Below, one piece after another: positions 44,401 to 51,505 of a stretch of DNA of 64,000 bases (positions are counted from its first letter, which is position 1; each line of letters opens with the position of its first letter). A model generated the notes under the pieces. It worked only from the letters and a program-made list of their open reading frames with translations, did no database searches and had not been told where the DNA came from. The position numbers and the translations under genes were made by a program. This stretch comes from an uncultured Prevotellaceae bacterium (GTDB taxonomy: Bacteria > Bacteroidota > Bacteroidia > Bacteroidales > Bacteroidaceae): positions 62,001 through 126,000 of the forward strand of contig ONLY01000002.1 in the NCBI GenBank assembly GCA_900318775.1, in the 5' to 3' direction.

Positions 44401-44994
44401 CATTGGAACGTAGATGAAGTCGGGGTCGTAGAAGTAGCAGCGAGTGTTGGGAGTCTCTCCAACGCAAGTTGATGCCACACCCCATGTGCCTGGCTCTGGA
44501 ATGCCAGGATTGAGTTGCTGTTCAGTGTCTGGATGTTTCGAGGTGTCCTCACCCACGCCAGTGTTGGTGATTTTGTAGCTGCCGTTTTCTTGCTTGGTGA
44601 ACACCCACTGGTCTGTGCCAGGGTAGCTGTCATTGCCTGTTGCATTGCCAGCGTCCACCCACTGTGCGTTCCAAGAATTGGCTGCAACATACAACCATTT
44701 GTTCTTGTTTGTGTACGCAGCAGGGAAGCAGCTCAAGTTGTATTTGCCTTCTGCCAAAGCTTTGATACGGACAGAGTCGCCCTTCTCTGCGACTGATGCG
44801 CGAGTGTTCCAGTCGTTGTGACCAGCGAGGAAGCCTTTCGCGCCTACATTGTAGAGAAACTGTGTGGTCTCGCCATCATCCGCCATATCGACGAAGTTGG
44901 TCACCACTGGCTTTTCCCACGTTGCCGTGAAACTCTGTGCAAACGAGACTGTGCTCATGAGCGCAGAAGCCAAGAAAAGTAGAGTTTTCTTCAT
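41467..44994 (-). CDS. Giant secreted multi-domain protein, left paralogue
   Basis: A 1175-residue exported protein of unknown function. Signal peptide MKKTLLFLASALMSTVSFA; an N-terminal beta domain (about 20-230); then three jelly-roll, carbohydrate-binding-like modules (about 330-480, 650-860 and 1000-1130) recognisable by repeats of the type NGWDITW, QTVPSLPAGKYML, and ANWIAMDNLKLYYYG. They are separated by acidic three-helix linkers (FIVAR-like). The C-terminus NELFNIAGQRLK is a motif often seen at the ends of Prevotella exported proteins; it is not a type A sorting domain. It is a full-length paralogue of the protein at 46632 and divergent from it, sharing a 45-bp leader identical in inverted orientation. 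Glycan binding is inferred only. Confidence 0.8.
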   Translation of the reverse strand: MKKTLLFLASALMSTVSFAQSFTATWEKPVVTNFVDMADDGETTQFLYNVGAKGFLAGHNDWNTRASVAEKGDSVRIKALAEGKYNLSCFPAAYTNKNKWLYVAANSWNAQWVDAGNATGNDSYPGTDQWVFTKQENGSYKITNTGVGEDTSKHPDTEQQLNPGIPEPGTWGVASTCVGETPNTRCYFYDPDFIYVPMIDGEAQDAEKAFPDGAEFWDEWRFVSVEEYNNVYVPAQQRYAAAVNLKEKIEYALNNGIEASDLADEYAVYNNTESTTEELNKAADSAYDKGRWVEIKEYFEDIVEGEANDVSGVFTNNDFSDGNANGWDITWTAKTKEATNIGYQANQPYTNGEVKIEKFIEAWKENSAPNYLGDGSITQTVPSLPAGKYMLAVDVIARYQWGNALPDDVQLFAKASADGKEYFTPMATGDGIPEHFDFTFIHTGGAMTLGLRVIGSAEAKAPANWIAMDNLKLYYYGPVSDDPDKVLLDDYMALIAEKYDPEDLDDYVAYTGDKTGYSDAYSSAASISENGGDYIAAKAALEAAVAQLEKSIKAYEDFDALRNEANERIEEFDGTKFSGIAEAFGDFLSDWSDAYTDGTYTIAEIEVLPALLTKTINDYVSEYLEPGDDITFMIKNPNFDKDFSGWETTGVSPVWGGVDKDNTLGDDENVLASGNAERFHNIFTMSQTVYNMPAGLYQFTCQGFTRCDDGSKNEGALYAIINEEEQTSLLPLINAYPTATSLYDNGGWQKDSQIDGGFVPNSMTGANYHFNHTTEGNEYPDYTTTLNISLTETADVTVGVKCANDHNWVIFDNFQLKYLGSGNNAYLIAINQKLGELKTYIDENEGYVGTDVTDGYETLKKNADELGDAEGAGEALLKAIEDAIVYAEKSVAAYTEVDTQLSALSDASDDSDNSTAIDAATDYRDANEDNIVNRALSVEEVNAAIADIKKLIDQLNTPDYAGASDTEPVDFTKRITNPSFETGDLTGWTYNSGNDTKVYENSNATYTIDLNEGTYVFNTWANGAVEGGKLWLSQNIGILPAGTYKLEAALATFPSHILNFGINDDLTTFVNQNEKGKATNAEFIFILDEDTEVTITTSTELVGNETANPNETFFKADNYRLWYYGTESSKEATPVEIDGIEENAPVKANGKFLKGKTFVIFKNNELFNIAGQRLK

Positions 44995-45030
44995 AAAAGT
45001 TAGTAATTAAGAAATTAGTTAAACAATAAC
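44986..45030 (-). repeat. 45-bp inverted repeat, left arm
   Basis: Identical over 45 of 45 bases, in inverted orientation, to 46596-46640. It covers the leader and the first three codons of the left paralogue. The outer end holds GTTA-TTGTT-TAAC, a small dyad that could be a recombination core. Confidence 0.95.
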
Positions 45031-45352
45031 ATTATTAATATATATTAGAATATTATATTATTGCGATTAGTTCCCGTTATTAATTAGCCTTTTAGGTCGT
45101 ATCTATAAAGATACACTCTTCGCACGTCCACATACCGCTTGTTGCGGATTGCAGAAAGAGATTTTTCGGCGGTAAAGATATATGAATAAAAGGAAATGAC
45201 CAAGTGTTTTTCCATAAAAACGAAGTGAAAAGATAAAAAAAGTGAGAATTGACAAGATTATCCGCTGAGTTTGAAAACACTAAGTGCTTGTTTTGGAAAA
45301 AGAATATAGCTTGTCGGTAATGATTGGAGCAAGAGGGAAGAATACCCCTTTT
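45031..45352. other. AT-rich intergenic region between the left paralogue and the recombinase gene
   Basis: No protein or RNA gene recognised. It must contain the promoter of the left paralogue: a near match TATCTTTA lies on the minus strand around 45103-45110. The stretch 45031-45060 is almost pure A/T. A weak stem around AACACTAAGTGCTT (about 45278-45291) may end the recombinase transcript. Confidence 0.5.
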
Positions 45353-46456
45353 CTACCGCAACACTCGTTGCAAGTCATTGAGAATGGTACACAGTTTCAC
45401 CTCGGCATACATCTGTGTGGTGCGCACACTGCTATGTCCCAGCAATGCTTGCACCGTTGTGATGGGCACTCCCTTGCTCAACAGCTGAGTGGCGAAGGTA
45501 TGTCTGGCTGTGTGGAAGGTAATCCGCTTCTTAATGCCAGCCTCTTCTGCAATCCGTCTCAATTGCTTGTTGGTCTGCGTGTTGCAGGGAATGGGAGGAT
45601 GTGGCCCCATATCGCCCAGCAGTTGGGTGAGGGGTGTGATGGGCAATGATACCTTCTGCTTTGTCTTTTGCATCCTGAGTTCTATCCATAATACATCGCC
45701 TTTTTTGCAGAAATGCTCCTTCCCAAGACGCGTATAGTCAGAATAGCGCAACCCTGTATGGCAACAGAAAAGGAAGGCATCTCTCACGTGGGGGAAGATA
45801 GTTACCTTGGCCATGCGCTCCATTTCCTCTTTCGATAGTGTGGCGTGTTCCCGTTTTTCCATATGGCGCCTGAAGCATTTCAATGTCACAATGCCAGAAT
45901 CCACGAGATGGAGTCTGACGGCTTCGCCCAGAATGCTCCTGAGGTGGTGGAAGTGCTTAGCAATTGTATTAGGATTGTTTCCCCGAGTGTGCAGATAGCG
46001 TTCAAAATCAGCAAGCACTGGCTCGTCTATTTCGTGCAGTGACAGGGGACGAAAGCTATGTAATGCACGTGCTGTGCTGAGCAGGTTGCACTTAGTGCTT
46101 TGTGCATGGTTGGATGTTGACAGCATGTCCTTTACAAAATCGATGAACTTTGGAGATTCCGACTTCCACCTGTATCCATTACGGAGATGCTGCAATGTAG
46201 GTTCCATGCCGCTTCGCCATGCCTCCACCTCTATCCGTTGCAGTTTCATGAGCTGTTCCGCCAGCATGCCGTTCAGCATCATGGCATCGTGGCGGTTCAC
46301 TACCTCGCATTGTCTCCATTCTGACGGTTTGATATAAATGCCCGTACTGAAATAACACTTCTTTCCGTCTTGATAGGCTTCTATTTGCACCAAAGCCTCT
46401 CCCATCGCGTTGAGCGACTTTTTCCGGTTGTGAATGAAACGGTACTTGATTTTCAT
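45353..46456 (-). CDS. Tyrosine recombinase (site-specific integrase/invertase)
   Basis: A 367-residue Bacteroidales-type tyrosine recombinase. The N-terminal arm-binding domain (about 1-95) and SAM-like core-binding domain (about 100-190) precede the catalytic domain with R237 (TGLRYSD), Lys in KTKQKVSLP (264-268), H315-x-x-R318 (FHTARHTF), H341 (LLGHSS) and nucleophile Y350 (TTQMYAEV): all six catalytic positions are present. There are no phage or conjugation genes nearby, so it is a lone recombinase, like the invertases that flip promoters in Bacteroides. It lies between divergent paralogues whose starts form a 45-bp inverted repeat. Its -7 box is 7 nt from the ATG. Confidence 0.92.
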   Translation of the reverse strand: MKIKYRFIHNRKKSLNAMGEALVQIEAYQDGKKCYFSTGIYIKPSEWRQCEVVNRHDAMMLNGMLAEQLMKLQRIEVEAWRSGMEPTLQHLRNGYRWKSESPKFIDFVKDMLSTSNHAQSTKCNLLSTARALHSFRPLSLHEIDEPVLADFERYLHTRGNNPNTIAKHFHHLRSILGEAVRLHLVDSGIVTLKCFRRHMEKREHATLSKEEMERMAKVTIFPHVRDAFLFCCHTGLRYSDYTRLGKEHFCKKGDVLWIELRMQKTKQKVSLPITPLTQLLGDMGPHPPIPCNTQTNKQLRRIAEEAGIKKRITFHTARHTFATQLLSKGVPITTVQALLGHSSVRTTQMYAEVKLCTILNDLQRVLR

Positions 46457-46463
46457 TTTTTAC

Positions 46464-46471
46464 CAAAGGTA
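46464..46471 (-). promoter_or_regulatory. -7 promoter box of the recombinase gene
   Basis: TACCTTTG on the minus strand, 7 nt from the ATG at 46456, so the transcript would be almost leaderless. The upstream promoter region lies in the palindromic element at 46482-46573. Confidence 0.6.
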
Positions 46472-46481
46472 CGACTTTTCC

Positions 46482-46573
46482 CGCTTCCTGCACCTCTAAA
46501 CCGACATCGACGACATCGGTCGACCGACATCGTCGACATCGGTTCACCGACATCGTCGACGTCGGTTTTGAGG
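46482..46573 (+). repeat. 92-bp palindromic element, copy B (upstream of the recombinase)
   Basis: Same length and orientation as copy A at 27959-28050, 80% identical. Three tandem imperfect palindromes (ACCGACATCG and CGACATCGGT types). It lies between the divergent recombinase and right-paralogue genes. Confidence 0.9.
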
Positions 46574-46595
46574 GGGGAAAGTTAAATTGTCATTA

Positions 46596-46640
46596 GTTAT
46601 TGTTTAACTAATTTCTTAATTACTAACTTTTATGAAGAAA
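46596..46640 (+). repeat. 45-bp inverted repeat, right arm
   Basis: Perfect inverted match to 44986-45030. Here the dyad at its outer end is longer: TTAGTTA-TTGTT-TAACTAA (46593-46611), two 7-bp arms around a 5-nt spacer, resembling a tyrosine-recombinase core site. Confidence 0.95.
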
Positions 46641-49600
46641 GCTTTACTTTTTCTCTCTTCCATGTTGGTAGGTGCAGCAGCATTTGCTCAGGAGTTCACG
46701 GCAGTATGGCCCAGCATGCCAGTGCCCGAGTTCACTACATTTGCTGTAGAGCAGGAATGCTACCTTTGGAATGTGGGTGCTGGCGGCTTCTACATCAACC
46801 ACCAGGGCCCCAGCGCAGCGCCTTATTGGGGATCACGCGCTACAGTGAATAACACTGTGGGTACCAAAGTGAAATTTACCCAAACGAATCCTGGAGACAT
46901 TAACGAGACGAGCTCATTTGAAGCAGAGCCCAATGCCTATCTCTTTGTCAGTTATGTGACGTCGCAAAAGGAGAATAAGTGCACCTTCTCTGACGCTTGG
47001 GACGGCGTTTGGACCGATAACAACACGAACACAAATCGCTATTTTGACATCGTGCCTAGTGGCAACTACATCAAGATTCAGCCTAATGTGGAGTTGCAGA
47101 ACGGAAAGACGGACGGAATGTTTCTGGGTGTTCGTGGTGAAGATCCTAACATGCTGATCTATCTGTATGATAAGACCCCTGGCCGCATCAGCGAAACAGA
47201 GCCATTCTATGCCGAGTGGGCAGCTGTGAGCGCAGATGCTTATGATACATGGTACGCTGCTCGTAATGGTGAAGAAAGCAAGAAAGTGTATGCAAACTAT
47301 GTGGCTTCAGAAAACCTGAAGGCCGAAATCCTCACTGCTCAGGAGAAGGGGTTCACAGCTGCCAGCCTTGCTGACTACTATGCTGTGTACAACAATCTGG
47401 AAAGCACTGTTGAAGAAATGAATGCAGCTAAGCAGGCTGTGTGGGAAAAATGGCGCTGGGAGGAAATCAAAGACCTCTTTGACGAAGGCAACATCACCGT
47501 GGGTGAGGCAAATGATGTTTCAGATGCTTTCATCAACAACGACTTCGATGAGGGAGATGAGACCAATGGGGCCGTTAAGAATACAAGAGGCTGGGACATC
47601 ACCTTCCAGTCTGGTGTGAATGCAGCAAACATCGGTTACAACTACAATATAGGTACAGTGGAGATTACCCACCCTGTGACGGGCGAGAAAGTGCTGGGTT
47701 TGATTAACACCTATGAGCTGCCTGAAGGCGGCGAGGAAACAGCCTTCCTCTCTAAGTTCATCGAGGCATGGAGAGATGCTAAGGATCCTCTTGGCGAAGG
47801 CTCTATCACACAGACAATCCCTAACTTGCCAAAGGGTAAGTATGTTTTGGGTGTGGATGCCAACGCTTGTAACCAGAGCAACGCCAACGATGTGGATAAT
47901 GTGCAGCTCTTTGCCAGAGCATCCCTCACAGGTCAAGAGTATTTCACAACTGTCAGCACGCCCGATGAGAATAACCGTCCAAGGCACTTCGAGTTCAACT
48001 TCATCCACGCTGGTGGCTCCATGACTTTGGGCTTCCGTGTCACCGACAAGGAGAAAGCCACTAATCCTGCTAACTGGATTGCTATGGATAACTTGAAACT
48101 CTACTTCTATGGCGACGAGGGAATGGATCCTGACCAGTATCAGCTGGGTAATCTTATTGAGGACCTGAAGGCGAAGCAGGACCCTGACGATCTGGAGTCT
48201 GTAGCGGCATACACAGGCGCCAAGACTGGCTACGAAACGGCTATGGGAACAGCAGAAGATGTCTATGAGAACGGTGGCGATTTCGTGCAGGCACAGACAG
48301 ATCTGCAGGCGGCATACGATGCACTGGTTGCTTCGATTGCAGACTATAAGAACTTTGCTTCCTTCCTGGAGCAGGCCGATGAGCGCGTGCTTGACTTCGA
48401 AGGCACACCATTCGAGACATCTGTAGGCGAACCGCTTTCCGATCAAGTGGGCCTGTGGCACGACGCATACGACGATGAGAAATATACGAAGGAAACAATT
48501 GATGGTCTTGCAAGTGCTCTTGCAAAGGCTGTGGCAGACCTCTTCCCAACAACATTGAATAAGGGTGATGACCTGACTGCATTTATCGCCAACGCTGGCT
48601 TTGACCGTGGCTTCTACGGCTGGACATCTGTTGATGCTACACCTGCATGGGGAGGCACCATCATGGAGAAAGACGGAGAAGGCAACGTGACCTACAAGAC
48701 GAGCAACACAGTAGAAGGCTGCGAGCCTATCGAGTCTGGTTGCGCAGAGGTGTTCCAGAAAGCGTTCTCTATGTCTCAAACATACAAGGGACTGCCTGCT
48801 GGTGTATATCAGCTCAGAGCTCAGATTTTCGAGCGCAACGACAACAACAAGACAGACGGAGAAACCTTCCTCTATGCAATGGTAGGTGACGAGGAACAGA
48901 AGCAGGTCGCTCCATTCATTGATAAATATGCAACAGACGAGAGACTGTTCGTTTTGAACGAAGAAGCTTGGGGAACAGATATCGAGACCACAGGAGGCAG
49001 CGGCAAGTATATTCCAAGAAACATGGAGGGTGCCAACTACCACTTCGCTCACACAACCGAAGGCAATGAACTGCCAGACTACACGGTGACTCTGAACATT
49101 GTGCTTGACAAGGCAAGCGACGTGGAGTTCGGTGTGAAGAACACTTCGGGTGGCGACTGGGTCATTTTCGACAATTTCCAGCTGATTTACTTGGGTGAAG
49201 ACCTCAGCGTATATCTGATTCCTGTTAACGAAAAGTTGACCGAGCTGTCTCAGTTCGTCGAGGAGAATGAGGATAACGTTGGCACAGATGTGAAAGATGA
49301 CCTTGGAGTACTGACTGATGGTGTTGCTGATCTCCAAACCAAAGAAGATTGCGCGGCATACATCAAGACTATCGAAGATGCGATTGCATATGCCAAGAAC
49401 TCTGTGAAGTTCTATGCAGAGGCTGATGATCTCGTAAGCCAGTTGGAGACCGCCAAGGATGAGGTGGACGCTAACCCAACTGCTGCCGATGATACAAAAT
49501 CTTATCTGGAAGAAGTATCTGACCCCATCAGCAACAGAGAGCTGACTGTGGCAGAACTGGAGGAGGTCATCGCAAAGTGCAAGGTGCTCCTTACAGCCCT

Positions 49601-50201
49601 CTTGCTCCCTGAAAACTTCAACTCAGCCACTGACGAGAACGGCATTGACATCACGAAGGTGATTGTTAACCCAAGCTTCGAGGAGAAGATGACTGGTTGG
49701 ACAAACTCCGGCACCATCGCTGCATGGGAACAGACGAATAAGCTGTTTGATAATCAGCAGGGTGATATCTACTGTGAGTGCTATCACAAGGATGGCTCCA
49801 TCGATGTCAACCAGACGATTCCTGCTCTGCCTGCAGGTACTTACGAGCTGAATGCAGCTATCTCTTCACAGGCGACAGACTGCAAGCTCTATGCAAACGA
49901 CGCTGCTTATGATGTTCCTGCTAATGCTTCGGGTCGTTACTCTGTATTCTTTGCTCTTGAAAAGGTAAGCGATGTGACTTTTGGCGTCAGCTGGACGGAT
50001 AAGGGTGGCTTCTGGAATGCGCTGGATGACTTCAAACTTACATACTACGGTACGGAGAGCCAGAAAGTGGAAGTGGAAGAGATTAGCGTTCCTGCTGCCG
50101 ACGAAAACGCTCCTCTGTACAACCTCGCTGGCCAGCGTGTGAACAAGAACTACAAGGGCTTCGTGGTGAAGAAGGGACAGACTTTCTACAACAACAAGTA
50201 A
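46632..50201 (+). CDS. Giant secreted multi-domain protein, right paralogue
   Basis: A 1189-residue exported protein, similar along its whole length to the left paralogue at 41467. Signal peptide MKKALLFLSSMLVGAAAFA; N-terminal beta domain (about 20-210; YLWNVGAGGFYINHQGPSA); three jelly-roll modules (about 300-500, 650-860, 1010-1140) with QTIPNLPKGKYVLG and NWIAMDNLKLYFYG type signatures; helical acidic linkers between them; C-terminus NLAGQRVNKNYKGFVVKKGQ, a common Prevotella end motif that differs from the left paralogue's end. Function unknown; surface glycan binding is inferred from fold type. No clear -7 box is visible upstream, so its transcription in this orientation is uncertain. 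Confidence 0.8.
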   Translation: MKKALLFLSSMLVGAAAFAQEFTAVWPSMPVPEFTTFAVEQECYLWNVGAGGFYINHQGPSAAPYWGSRATVNNTVGTKVKFTQTNPGDINETSSFEAEPNAYLFVSYVTSQKENKCTFSDAWDGVWTDNNTNTNRYFDIVPSGNYIKIQPNVELQNGKTDGMFLGVRGEDPNMLIYLYDKTPGRISETEPFYAEWAAVSADAYDTWYAARNGEESKKVYANYVASENLKAEILTAQEKGFTAASLADYYAVYNNLESTVEEMNAAKQAVWEKWRWEEIKDLFDEGNITVGEANDVSDAFINNDFDEGDETNGAVKNTRGWDITFQSGVNAANIGYNYNIGTVEITHPVTGEKVLGLINTYELPEGGEETAFLSKFIEAWRDAKDPLGEGSITQTIPNLPKGKYVLGVDANACNQSNANDVDNVQLFARASLTGQEYFTTVSTPDENNRPRHFEFNFIHAGGSMTLGFRVTDKEKATNPANWIAMDNLKLYFYGDEGMDPDQYQLGNLIEDLKAKQDPDDLESVAAYTGAKTGYETAMGTAEDVYENGGDFVQAQTDLQAAYDALVASIADYKNFASFLEQADERVLDFEGTPFETSVGEPLSDQVGLWHDAYDDEKYTKETIDGLASALAKAVADLFPTTLNKGDDLTAFIANAGFDRGFYGWTSVDATPAWGGTIMEKDGEGNVTYKTSNTVEGCEPIESGCAEVFQKAFSMSQTYKGLPAGVYQLRAQIFERNDNNKTDGETFLYAMVGDEEQKQVAPFIDKYATDERLFVLNEEAWGTDIETTGGSGKYIPRNMEGANYHFAHTTEGNELPDYTVTLNIVLDKASDVEFGVKNTSGGDWVIFDNFQLIYLGEDLSVYLIPVNEKLTELSQFVEENEDNVGTDVKDDLGVLTDGVADLQTKEDCAAYIKTIEDAIAYAKNSVKFYAEADDLVSQLETAKDEVDANPTAADDTKSYLEEVSDPISNRELTVAELEEVIAKCKVLLTALLLPENFNSATDENGIDITKVIVNPSFEEKMTGWTNSGTIAAWEQTNKLFDNQQGDIYCECYHKDGSIDVNQTIPALPAGTYELNAAISSQATDCKLYANDAAYDVPANASGRYSVFFALEKVSDVTFGVSWTDKGGFWNALDDFKLTYYGTESQKVEVEEISVPAADENAPLYNLAGQRVNKNYKGFVVKKGQTFYNNK

Positions 50202-50218
50202 TCCCTATACATTGATAT

Positions 50219-50254
50219 AAAAAGTGGCGGACACTCATTGTGCCCGCCACTTTT
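50219..50254 (+). terminator. Terminator of the right giant paralogue
   Basis: AAAAGTGGCGG.CAC pairs with GTG.CCGCCACTTTT around TCATT. It also resembles the left paralogue's terminator. The stem is symmetrical enough to serve the convergent flavoprotein gene too. Confidence 0.85.
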
Positions 50255-50332
50255 ATATTGATGGGGTTAGCGCTATGGCTTTGTGGAGCTAAAAGCGCTA
50301 TGTGTATGATGGCTTTGGAGTTGCTTAGCCCT

Positions 50333-51505
50333 TCAGTACGCCTGTATTCCCCGTGCCACAGCGTAAGCGGTGGTCCATGCGGCCTGGAAGTTGAATCCGC
50401 CCGTCACACCATCGATGTCGAGCACTTCGCCGGCATAGAAAAGGCGTGGGGTGGTCTTGGACTCCAGCGTGGATTTGTCTACCGTGTCGAGCGGAATGCC
50501 GCCACAGGTGACAAACTCGTCTTTGTAGGGACTGCGGCCAACTATCTGGTAGTTGTCGTTGGTGAGCAGGTTGACCAGACGGTTGATGCCTTTCTTGCCT
50601 ACCTCGCCACAACGGCGGCCTTGGAGCTGGGCTTTGTCCAAAAGATAGGACCACAGGCGGGCTTGCAGGCCGTAGGGGTGGAGATTGTCAATGAGTTTGG
50701 CTGTGTTCTGCTCCAGAAGTGTGGTGAGGTGTGGGCGTACGGCCTCGACGTTGGTTTCGCCTGTCCAGTTGACGCACAAAGGTGACTGGTAATGCAGCTC
50801 GGCCAAATGTCGGGCGGCATAGCTGGAGAGTCTCAGGATGGCTGGACCGCTCATGCCCCAATGGGTGATGAGTAGCGGACCTTGGGCACGGAAGGTCGTG
50901 GCGGGAAGATGGACAATGGCATGGTCCACCACCAATCCTTGCAGGGCGGTGAGAAGGGAGTCTTTGACCGTAAAGGTGAAAAGGCTGGGCACACAGCCCT
51001 CTCGGTGGGGTGTGCCGCCACAGGTAACCGCCACGAAGTCGAACTCTGACAGCAGAGCCTCGGGATTCTCCACTTTAGTGCCTCGTTGCAGTTTCACACC
51101 GTGCTTCTTGGCTTCGCGCAGGAAGCAGTCGATGATGGCATGGCTGTCTTGCGCGGCAGGAAAGACGCACTGGTCTTCCTGCACGTTGAGGGGCACGCCA
51201 TGGGCTTCGAACCACTGGTAGGCATCATCGGGACCGAACTGCTTGAAGAGCCGTTTGAGCAGGGTAGCGCCACGCGGATAGACTTGCCGCAGGTCGGTCA
51301 CCTCGGCAAAGGTGTTGGTGCAGTTGCAGCGTCCTCCGCCTGATATCTCCACCTTGGCAAGCACCTTGCGCTGCTGCTCGAAGATAGTGACATCGAGGTT
51401 GGGAATCAGCTCCTTGGCGTTGATGGCCAAGAAGAACCCTGCTGCACCGCCACCGATGATGGCGAGAGAGGGGCTGTTACTGTTTTGCGCGTTCGAGTGC
51501 GACAT
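50333..51505 (-). CDS. NAD(P)/FAD-dependent oxidoreductase, HI0933/BaiN-like
   Basis: A 390-residue flavoprotein: dinucleotide motif IIGGGAAGFFLAI near the N-terminus, the family signature KVEISGGGRCNCTN (about 50-63), and the C-terminal FAD motif FYAGEVLDIDGVTGGFNFQ. This family (HI0933-like) includes BaiN, implicated in reduction of bile-acid intermediates in Clostridium, but most members have unknown substrates. The ATG at 51505 is preferred; it lies inside the SulP gene (29-bp overlap). It is convergent with the right giant paralogue. Confidence 0.88.
   Translation of the reverse strand: MSHSNAQNSNSPSLAIIGGGAAGFFLAINAKELIPNLDVTIFEQQRKVLAKVEISGGGRCNCTNTFAEVTDLRQVYPRGATLLKRLFKQFGPDDAYQWFEAHGVPLNVQEDQCVFPAAQDSHAIIDCFLREAKKHGVKLQRGTKVENPEALLSEFDFVAVTCGGTPHREGCVPSLFTFTVKDSLLTALQGLVVDHAIVHLPATTFRAQGPLLITHWGMSGPAILRLSSYAARHLAELHYQSPLCVNWTGETNVEAVRPHLTTLLEQNTAKLIDNLHPYGLQARLWSYLLDKAQLQGRRCGEVGKKGINRLVNLLTNDNYQIVGRSPYKDEFVTCGGIPLDTVDKSTLESKTTPRLFYAGEVLDIDGVTGGFNFQAAWTTAYAVARGIQAY

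Noticed and set aside
45353-46456. Integrated phage or conjugative element around the recombinase
   Set aside because: No structural, mobilisation, replication or excision genes nearby and no tRNA attachment site; the gene stands alone.
46179-46585. Small ORFs running through the 92-bp palindromic element on both strands
   Set aside because: Palindromic GC-rich DNA is open in several frames; the Arg/Ser/Asp-rich products are by-products of the element.
47520-49337. 605-codon minus-strand ORF opposite the right giant paralogue
   Set aside because: Antisense shadow: Cys/Val/His-rich, no domains, while the plus-strand protein has a signal peptide and a full paralogue.
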